Below, one piece after another: positions 52,202 through 61,158 of a stretch of 64,000 bases of DNA. A model generated the notes under the pieces. It worked only from the letters and a program-made list of their open reading frames with translations, did not search any database and had not been told where the DNA came from. Every line of letters starts with the position of its first letter. Within the stretch, counting starts at the first letter, position 1. This DNA is from Lichina pygmaea (taxonomy: Eukaryota > Ascomycota > Lichinomycetes > Lichinales > Lichinaceae). Location of the stretch: contig OY730175.1 in NCBI GenBank assembly GCA_963422465.1, forward strand, positions 1 to 64,000, written 5' to 3'. The translations under genes and the position numbers were made by a program.

Positions 52202-52702
52202 ATGTCTGCGAAATCACATGTCTCTGCTTACTGAAAACAACTGGCAGCCCAGATCTGTAATCATAACTTTGTGTCGCTTGCTCTGTGTGACTTCTGTGTT
52301 TTGAACCACAAGCCCTGCTTCTGAATATCTGACAACAACAATAAGTTGAAGTGCACTGAATGCACTTGTCATAGGAAGTCCTGTGTGTCACTTTCTTGGG
52401 AGTCACTGAACATGACCCAGGATAACCTTCACAAGGATTTGGCTGTTGATAAGTCCAAGCGGGATGCTCTTGTTGAGCAGCTTGCCAAGCTGCAGGCTTG
52501 TGTATCCTGAAAGTGAAAGGTTCTTGAAGGTGCTGAGGGTCAAGCAAAGAAGAAGCTCCAGTGCCTTGTTGCTGAAATGAAGGCAGATAGTGAAGACTTA
52601 TCGGTGATAGTCATTGATGTGTCTGCGCTGCAGGCTGAGCTGTTCAGTCCTACTTCTGCCAGAACTGCTGCAGGAGGAGCTGGCAGTTTGCGAGGTTCCT
52701 GA
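52202..52702 (+). pseudogene. Antisense ORF, B version, in Element 7
   Basis: 501 bp from ATG to TGA, the fifth copy of exactly this length. Cys columns 29, 32 and 39 are kept (CDFCVLNHKPC); the second half reads CTECTCHRKSC with a stop nearby. TGA at codons 11, 103 and 105 as in the other B copies. Leading TATA box about 80 bp upstream in the LTR. Confidence 0.73.
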
Positions 52703-54892
52703 GTGGTTCCCAGGTATTTTCTGAGTCTGGGTAGTTTTGCCACTTGACAAGGTATCACTGATCTTTTCTCTTCAAGATCTGTTCAACCTTGAATTCCTGT
52801 TCTTCCTCTGGTTGGTAATGAAATGTTTCCTGCAAGGGTGTGCTCTGGTCGGCTAATTTGATCATTGAGATGTGAAAGTTTGGGTGTACCTGAGTGTCTC
52901 TCAGTAGTCGCAGTCTGATGTTGACTGGTCTGGTTCTTTCTTCAACTGAAAATAGTCTGACCTTGACATAGTCCAGTTTCTTTGTTCTTAGTCTCTTGAC
53001 CTTCCAATTTTTTGTGAGGAGGTAGACTTTATTCCCTTTCTTCAGCTGAGGTGCCATTTTCAATTTTTTGTCTATTTGGCGTTGCATCTTTTCTGAGGTC
53101 TCTTGAAGGTAATATCTTATTATTGTGTGTGTTTGTTGTAGGAGCTTGTCATGTTGGAGTGCTTCCTCCATGTTTGGTGAAGCTCTGCTTGGCATTCTGA
53201 TGTTTGTGTGTTGTCCAAAATTAGCAAAGAATAGTGATTCCTTTGTTGAGTCTGATCTGTGCTGGTTGATTGCCAGCTGTGCCACTGGTAATAATTGTAC
53301 CTAATTGCTGTGGGTCTGGTTGATGTAATACTGCAAATAAGTCTCCAGAACTTGGTTTGCTCACTCTGTCTGGCTGTCAGTTCGTGGGTGATAGGCCGTA
53401 GACATCTTGGGTTTTGTTCCCATGGCTGCACTGATTGTTTTCCAGTAGTTGGATGTGAAGAGTTTGTCTCTGTCAGTAATAACTGTGATTGGAACTCTGT
53501 GGTCTCTGACCAATCTGTCCAGTAGGAGGTGTCCCAACTGCTCTGCTGTGTGGGTTTCCTTGAATAGTACCACTATTAGGTATTTTGTGAATCTGTCCAC
53601 AATCACCATAATTGAGTTGTAGGTGATTCCTGTGACTGGGTCTTTGGACTTGGGTAGCTTTGTGATGAAGTCTATTGATATATCTTCCCAAGAGCCTCTT
53701 GGTATTGTGTTCGGGTGTCCCTCTCTATATAGCTTATGTCTTCCATGTTTGTTTTTCTGGCATAGTAGACACTTACTGATGTAGCTTGTGACATGTTATC
53801 AGAGGTTGATGACATTGTTCTCTGCCTGTTGGATAAGGTCTGTGGTTTTGGTGATTCCTGGGTGACTATGTGCTGAATTATTGTGGTAGTTCCTTATTAG
53901 TTCTTCAGTGTCTTCTGCTGTGAGCTTGTTGATCTGTAGTTAAGGCACCAGGTTTCCTTGCTAGTCCTGCTGTAAGATTATTCCTTGGTGTTCATCATCT
54001 TCCATGTGGTTTTTTTGTCAGCTTAGTGTGTCTGCTCTCCTATTGTCTTGTCCAGGGGTGTATAAGATCTTAAACTTATGTTGCCCTAGGAGTTCAGCCC
54101 ATCTGACTTGTCATCTGTTCAGCTTCTTTGTTGTTGTGAATGTTGTCAGATTCTTGTGGTCTGTGAGAATAGTGAGTTTGGAACTGCTTTCCGCATACAC
54201 TCTCCAGTGTTCAAGTGTGTTGATGACTGCCAATAGCTCTTTGTCGTGGATATCATAGTTTTGTTCTGCTTGTGACATTTTGCGTGAGTAGTAGGCAACT
54301 GGGTGCCACTTGTTGTCTGCCTGTTGGCATAGACATACTCCCACCACTTGGTCTGAAGTGTCTGTTTTGATTTGTGTTGGCTGGCCTGTCTTGAAGTTGA
54401 GAAGAACTGGTTTCTTGGCACAAGTGTTCTTGAGCTGTTGGAATACTTTTTGTTATCTCTCTATCCACTGGTACTCCATGTCCTTCTTCGTGAGTTCTGT
54501 CAGTGGTGTTGCCATCTGTGAGTAGTTCTTAATGAACTGTCAGTTGAAGTTGGCAAATCCTAGGAAGACTTGTACTTCCTTGACTGATGTTGGTGTTGGC
54601 TATTGCTGAATCACTTTGATTTTCTCAGAGTTAATCTTGATCCCTTCAATCCCTATGATGTATCCAAGGAATTCAACTTCCAGTTTGTTGAACTCGCATT
54701 TCTTTAGGTTAAGCTTGAGCTCTGCCTCTTGTAGGCATTGTAGAACATCCTTCACATGTTTGGTATATTCCTGTTGCGTGTTCGAGTAGACAAGAATATT
54801 CTCCAGGTAGGTGATAGCTGTTTGGTCCAGGTGTGCTCTGATGATGTTGTTGATCAATGCTTGACATGTTGCTAGTGTGTTCGTGAGTCCAA
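52644..54892 (-). pseudogene. pol: Element 7 pol, RT to chromodomain
   Basis: Minus strand: RT active site YLEN (54798-54809), RNase H (DIHDKELLAVINTLEHW), integrase (VIVDRFTKYLIVVLF; ITDRDKLFTSNYW; AYHPRTDSQTE), QLKKGNKVYLLTKNW, and chromodomain EEEQEFKVEQILKRKDQ. Stops throughout. Broken at 54892/60204 by Element 8. Confidence 0.88.
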
Positions 54893-55159
54893 TGTCACAG
54901 TTCTGGCCCTGTTGCATATCTGGCACAAGTCACACACCTTGCCGGCAAGTTCCATCTGCACTGTTGCCTGTTTGCTCCACTGTATCCCCTGCCTATAAGA
55001 ACTTCTCCTGCTCCCCCAGCTTCTTCTCTTCTTCTTTTCTCTTTTCCTTCCTGGTCTTTTGTCTTGTACATCAATCCAAGTCTCAAGTCTCAAGCCAAGT
55101 CAGGTCAAGGTTACCAAATCAGTTAGGCTTGAGTTCTGCTCTGCTATTGCCTTGTCACA
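54893..55159 (+). repeat. 5' LTR of Element 8
   Basis: TATAAG at about 54993 and a long C/T-rich tract downstream. TGGTCTTTTGT (55052-55062) is complementary, with one G-U pair, to ACGAAAGACCA (55162-55172) located two bases after the LTR. Confidence 0.94.
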
Positions 55160-55241
55160 CTACGAAAGACCAACCCAACCATAACACACTTCACCAAGCC
55201 ATGTTCACGTCCTTGTCATATCTCAACAACCAGACCAAGCT

Positions 55242-56174
55242 ATGCCAGTTGCTGGAAATAACAAGTTCCTTCACAATATGTTTGCAGAGTTCATGCAAAT
55301 TCAAGCTACTAACACTACTCCCAAGTCCAAGTCTGAACACACTGCTGACTCAGAGATCTTCAGTGGTGATAGCAGAAACACAGAAATCACGTATGAGAAG
55401 CTTGAGAGCTTCATCATGTCACTGTCACTCAAGATGACACTCAACACTGACTGGTACCCCATGGAAACATCGTGGATTGCGTATGTCTTTTCACGCACGA
55501 CTGGCACTGCACAGTCCTACATCTCAGCTAAGATCATGGCTGGCCAGTACATTGACTGGCACAACATCGTCCAAGATCTCCAGAACACTTTCTCCAACCC
55601 AGACCCAGAGTTCCTAGCTCAGAGAAAGCTCATCACCTTGTGTCAGGCCAACCATTCCTTTGCTGAGTTCTTCACAGAGTTCAATCAGTATGCTCTACAC
55701 ACAGGCTTCAACAACAAGGCCTTGAAGTGCCATCTTCGATGTGCTGTCTCTGAAGAGCTTGCCAAGCAGCTTGTCAGCATCAACCTCAAGGACATCAGCT
55801 ATCAGAAGCTTGTTGAGAAATGCCAGCTACAGGACAACCAGTTGTGTGCCACTTCTGCCAACTCTTGCTGTCCACATCAAGCACCTCCCACCCAAGCCTC
55901 AGTTCCACGGTCAGGAGCTTCAGTTCTGTGTCCAGGGTTCATCAAGCCAGCCTTCACACCACAGCCACCAAGTCCTACCATGGATCTCAGCCACTCTAAG
56001 CTGACACCAGAAGAGTGAGAATATCACCAAAGCAAAGGCCTCTACTTCTACTGTGGGAACCAAGGTCACATCTCAACCTTCTGTCCAGTGAAAAGCATGC
56101 CTGTTGTTGCCACCACCATGACCACCACCAAGTCTGCCACTGTTGAGACTACTCCAGAGTCAGAAAACAAGTAG
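55242..56174 (+). pseudogene. gag: Element 8 gag
   Basis: ATG 55242. Gag core (YEKLESFIMSLSLKM, WIAYVFSRTTGTAQSYI, FLAQRKLITLCQANHSFAEF) open for 258 codons, then TGA where CGA is likely (PEE-stop-EYHQSKG), followed by a CCHC knuckle with the first Cys changed to Tyr (LYFYCGNQGHISTFC). The frame ends at TAG 56172-56174. Pol lies in the -1 frame and is open upstream of this stop, compatible with -1 frameshifting. Confidence 0.87.
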
Positions 56175-59100
56175 TCCTTGGTCATTGTCACACCCAAGAA
56201 CATGAAAAGGATCTCTATATTGGCTATCTGTCTCCAGACCAGCAATTAGACAGCAAGTGCTTGTTTCTTCCTTGTATTCTAGATGGGAAATTCAAGTGCA
56301 ATGCTCTTATTGACTCTGGCTGTTCAGCAATTGGCTGCATTAGTGCTTCCTTTGCGCAATCTCTTCACCAAGAACCTCTCCCCTACCCACACACATTATG
56401 ATTGTTTGATGGCAAGACATCACAAACCACACATCTCGCCAAGACAATCATGACCACAGCACATGGTGTGCACCAGGAGGAAGTCTCTCTCTTTGTGTCT
56501 CCTGGCCTTCACTATGATGTGATTCTGGGGATGCCATAGCTCCAGAAGCACAGGCCACATATTGATTAGACAAACACCTCAATCATGTTCAAGTCAGATC
56601 ACTGCTGATCCACATGCCTCAAGTCAAACAATAGCTATCCAATCTCTTTGGATCTTGAAGCCAAGATGTCTGCTGGAAAGTCTCAGGATCCCAAGCCCCT
56701 TTCTGCCACACCAATCCCCATCAATGCTGCTGTATTTTCTCTCCTTGCTGCCAAGCCAGATCACCAGGTGTTCAGTGTTTCTCTGAGAGACATTGAGCAG
56801 GTGTTGAAGCCAAAGAAGCATGTGGATCCTGCCACACTTCTCTCTGCTCAGTACCACAAGTTCCTGGATATCTTCAGCAAGGATGACACTGACAAGCTTC
56901 CTCCTCTACATCCAGGAGTTGACCACAAGATCAAGATGGAACCAGGAACCCAGGCACCCTCTGGACCTCTGTACAGCATGAGCAGAGAAAAACTTGAAGT
57001 TCTCAAGAAGTACCTGACAGAGAACCTGAACAAGGACTTCATTCAAGTATCTTCATCACCTGCTGCTGCACCAGTCCTCTTTGTCAAGAAGCCAGAAGGT
57101 GGATTGTGTTTCTGTGTAGACTACAGAGCACTCAACACTATCACCATCAAGAACTGTTACCCCCTACCACTGATCTGGGAGATGTTGGACCAGCTTTGCA
57201 AAGCTGTGTGGTACACCAAGCTTGATATTGTTAGTGCCTTCAACTGTATCTGGATGAAGGAAGGTGAAGAATGGAAGACTGTGTTCCGCACACGCTCAGG
57301 CCTCTACAAATACCTTGTCATACTCTTTAGTCTTGCCAATACTCCAAGCATATTGAAGAACTACATCAATGATGTTTTGGGACCTGACATCCTTGATGTC
57401 TTTGGCACTGCCTATGTGGATGATATCCTTGTCTACAGTCAGACACTCAAGAAACACTGGAAGCACATCAAGCTTGTTCTCAGTCAACTACAAGATGCAA
57501 GCCTGCAAGTTGACATCTCCAAGTGCAACTTTGAAGTGCATCAAGTCAAGTACTTTGGCCTCATCATTCAGTCTGCCACTGAAGATGGCTGACCTGGATC
57601 TGTGAGCATGGACCCAGCCAAGACTGACACTATCAAGGAGTGGAATCCTCCTGCCAGTCTCAAGGAAGTGCAGAGCTTCATTGCCTTTGCAAACTTCTAC
57701 CACCAGTTCATCAAAGACTTTGCCAAGCTTGCATCCCCACTCACAGCTCTGACCAAGAAGAATGTTGCCTTCAAGTGGGAAACCCCAGAGCAGCACTTGT
57801 TTGAAAGCATCAAGAAGGTGTTCAGCACTGCACCCATCCTGCAGCACTTTGATCCGGAGAAGAAGTGTGTTGTTGAGACTGACACTTCTGACTACATCTC
57901 TGGTGCTGTCCTGTCACAGCCAGATCATGAAGGAGTTCTACACCCTGTTGCCTTCTTGTCACACTGCCACCTGCTGGCAGAATGCAACTACAAGATCTAC
58001 AACAAAGAGTTGCTGGCAATTGTCTGTGCCTTTGAAGAATAGTGAGCAGAGCTTGAAGGATCTCCAGAACCTGTCAAGGTGATCTCTGATCATAAGAACT
58101 TGGAGTACTTCATGTTGTCAAAGTGTCTTTCCTGCTGTCAAGCCTGTTGGAGTGAGTTCTTGTCACACTTCAATTTCAAGATCAGCTACCATCCAGGCAG
58201 TCAGTGCAAGGCCAACACCCTCACTCAACATTCCCAAGACCTCCTGTCAGACAGTGATCCCTGTCAAGACTTCATAGAGCAAGTCGTCCTCAAGCCCAAG
58301 AATCTTGCACATTCAGAGGTTCAAGTCAAGCCCATCCAGATCCTGAGATATTCAGAAGCTGCACCAGTTGACACTGAACCTGATGCTACACCTTTTTCAG
58401 ATGTCATCCAAGCTGCCTATAACAACCTTGCTGAAGGTGATCCAGTGGCAACAGTGTCACAGATGCTAAGGGATGGTGTCAGGCACAGTCAAGAAGTGTC
58501 TCTCTCAGACTGCAGCTTGGAAAATAACTCTCTTCTACAAGAACCAACTCTGGATCCCTGAGAACAATAAGCTACACCTACACCTGTTCCAAGAAGCCTA
58601 TGACCAAGCAATAGCTGGCCACACTGGGATTGCCAAGACCCACAACCTCCTGTCTTGTTAGTACTATTGGCCAAAGATAGTGAACATCATACAGCAGTAC
58701 ATCAGGAATTGTTATGTCTGCTCTTGAGCAAAGCCTGCCTGTGATCACCAAGGAGAGCTGCTGTCTCTTCCCATACCTCAGCAACATTGGCAGGATCTGG
58801 CTATGGATTTCATTACTGACTTGCCCAAGTCAAGAGATACCTGCTTCCCTGGTGCCAAGCACATCTGGGTCATCACTGACTGTCTCACCAAAGAACACCA
58901 CTTTGTGCCATGTGCTGAGATGACAACCTTACATCTTGTCCAGATGTTCATCCAGTTTGTTGTCTGTACCTATAGCTTGCCCAGGAGTATTGTCTCAGAC
59001 AGAGAAGGTCAGTTTGTCAGCTTATTCTGGAAAGCACTCTGTGCCCATCTTGACATCATGCTACGACTATCCTTAGGACACCACCCAGAGACAGATGGTC

Positions 59101-59930
59101 AGACAGAACAAGAGAATCAGGAGCTTGAACACTACCTGAGATCCTATGTCAACTATCTCCAAGATGACTGGGTCCAATAGCTTCCTCTGGTAGAGTTCAC
59201 ACAGAACAACTCCCAGTCTGATTCCTCTGGCATGTCACTGTTCTTTGCCAACAAAGGGTTCCATCCACAGCTCAGCATCACACCCATGAGTGAAGCCTGC
59301 AACCAAGATGCTATGGAAATCTCTGGAGAAATGACGCAGATTCTGGAACAGTTGCAAGCTGAACTCCGACTATCCCAGGAAGCTCAAGCTCACACCACCA
59401 ATTTGCATCAAGTTCTGTCACTGTCCTATCAAACTGGAGATCTTGTTTGACTGAATACCAAGAACATCAGGACACACCACCTATGCAAAAAGCTTGACAA
59501 CAAGTGGATTGGACTATTCAAGGTGTTGAAGACAGTCGGAAGCTGTGCCTGCCATCTGGAGCTTCCACACACTCAAGATCCACCCTGTCTTTCATGTTTC
59601 CCTTCTACATCTGACACCTGCTAATCCTATCCCTGGCCAATCAAATGAACACCCTGGCCCTGTCATTAGTCAAGACACAGATGAAGAGTTCCAGGTTGAA
59701 GAAATCCTTGACTCCAAGCCAGCAATGTCTTGACAGAAGTTCAAGTACCTGGTCAAATGGTCTGGATAGCCAATTGAAGATACCACTGAAGAGTCTATTG
59801 AGCATCTTGACAACGCCAAAGACACCATCTACAACTTCCATAAGAAATACCCAAGGAAACCACAGCCACAGAACTACACCCACAAGTGGCCTGAGGCTTA
59901 CAGAAGTTCACTATGTGAAGGAGGAGGGTA
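56162..59930 (+). pseudogene. pol: Element 8 pol with chromodomain
   Basis: Order: protease ALIDSGCSAIGC (about 56300), RT open from 56648 to 57592 with FVKKPEGGLCFCVDYRALNT and an intact active site YVDDILVYS (57413-57424), RNase H (ETDTSDYISGAVLSQ; NKELLAIVCAFEE), integrase (AGHTGIAKTHNLL; MDFITDLPKSRD; VSDREGQFVSLFW; HHPETDGQTEQENQELEHYL), and chromodomain EEFQVEEILDSK...KFKYLVKW. Frame changes near 58520 and 59500 and several TAG/TGA stops show decay. The RT Asp pair is GAT GAT, without a CpG. Confidence 0.9.
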
Positions 59931-59931
59931 A

Positions 59932-60198
59932 TGTCACAGTTCTGGCCCTGTTGCATATCTGGCATAAGTCATGCACCTTGCCGGCAAGTTCCATCTGCAC
60001 TGTTGCCTGTTTACTCCACTGTATCCCCTGCCTATAAGAACTTCTCCTGCTCCCCCAGCTTCTTCTCTTCTTCTTTTCTCTTTTCCTTTCTGGTCTTTTG
60101 TCTTGTACATCAATCCAAGTCTCAAGTCTCAAGCCAAGTCAGGTCAAGGTTACTGAATCAGTTAGGCTTGAGTTCTGCTCTGCCATTGCCTTGTCACA
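59932..60198 (+). repeat. 3' LTR of Element 8
   Basis: Same length as the 5' LTR. Paired differences such as ACCAAAT/ACTGAAT and CACAC/CATGC are what a lost CpG gives when opposite strands are hit. Confidence 0.94.
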
Positions 60199-60203
60199 TC
60201 CGA

Positions 60204-60717
60204 ATAGCATAACCAGATACTTGTAGTGTCCATATTGGGTTCTGAAGGCTGTCTTCCATTCTTCTCTTTTTTTCATGCGTATCAGATTGTATGCTTCTTT
60301 CAAGTCCAGCTTGGTAAAGATTGTAGCTTGGCTGATCCTGTCTCGCAATTTGTTCACATTTGGCAACAGATATCAGTTTTTGATGGTAATGTTGTTGAGT
60401 TTCCTGTAATCTACACAAAGTCGAAGACTTCTGTCTTTCTTTAGTGCAAATAGTATCAGGTATCCTGCTGGCAATTGAGATTCTTGAATAAAACTCTTTT
60501 TCAGGTTTTCCTCCAGGTACTCGCGAAGTACTTGGAGCTCTTTCTCTGATAACTGGTAAATTGGTCCAAATCCTGGCTCTGTCCCTGGTTACAACTTGAT
60601 CTCATGATCCCAAGGTTGGTGCTTAGGCAACACTGCTGTTATTGTCTCTTCCTGAAAGAGGTTATCATACCCAGGTCAGTACTCTTCAGAGATCTCCAGA
60701 GGGTTAACAACTTCATC
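60204..60717 (-). pseudogene. pol: Element 7 pol, RT N-terminal part
   Basis: Minus strand: [20 protein letters not shown], then TGA after IKN as in all Chromo-1 copies, upstream LFALKKDRS and the [15 protein letters not shown] linker. Junction to LINE D sequence is near GTTAACAACTTC/ATCTCACGC. Confidence 0.85.
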
Positions 60718-61158
60718 TCACGCTTCTGCAAGAACAAAGCTGTGTGTGGTGCCTGTGGAGGCCAGCATGAAAGGAGAGCCTGCCAAGTTCCTGAACAGCT
60801 TCTCAAGCCAAAATGCTGCAACTGCAGAGGAGCTCACCCAGCCTGGGCCAGTGTCTGTCCAGTACGCCAGGAAGCAGCCAAGAAGGCAAGAGAAGCATGG
60901 AACACACGCCCAGGAAAATATGAGATCCCAACAGCTACCTCTGTTCCAGCTCTACAACCCTCCTCAGTTATGTCTTTCCCTCTCTCTCAGTCTCTACCAG
61001 GGGGGAAAAAACATAAAACAGCTGAGCCAAGCAGAAGCTCAGAGAGACTCAGAGGTGCACTCCCAGAAGTGCAAATTCTTTCTTCAAGATCAGCCAACTC
61101 TGGAGGAAAGCTACCAGCTAACTCCTTCAAGATCTTTGATGCTGAGATGTCTGCATGA
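60718..61158 (+). pseudogene. LINE D ORF1, C-terminal part with zinc knuckles
   Basis: Reads RFCKNKAVCGACGGQHERRA, then CCNCRGAHPAWASVCPVR: two CCHC-type knuckles (C-x2-C-x4-H-x4-C) as in ORF1 of fungal Tad-clade LINEs, where they bind the element RNA. A Ser-rich tail leads to the stop TGA at 61156-61158, which overlaps the ORF2 ATG. The N-terminal part is missing. Confidence 0.85.

Larger units (their letters stand above)
54893..60198 (+). mobile_element. Element 8, second chromovirus family (Chromo-2), complete with TSD
   Basis: LTRs of 267 bp (TGTCACAG...GTCACA) at 54893-55159 and 59932-60198; TSD TCCAA (54888-54892) against TCCGA (60199-60203), differing by one CpG transition. PPT GAAGGAGGAGGGTAA precedes the 3' LTR. 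5306 bp. The two LTRs differ at eight positions by my count, all transitions, so it is not a recent insertion. It is a distinct family: LTRs and Gag share nothing obvious with Chromo-1. Confidence 0.95.
51556..60717 (-). mobile_element. Element 7, Chromo-1 type B, interrupted by Element 8 and ending at LINE D
   Basis: The 3' LTR (51556-52157) cuts the pogo relic. Antisense ORF region, chromodomain, integrase, RNase H and part of RT follow to 54892. RT resumes at 60204 after Element 8 and runs to about 60717, where LINE D sequence starts. The protease, gag and 5' LTR are not in the window and may lie beyond LINE D. Confidence 0.88.
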
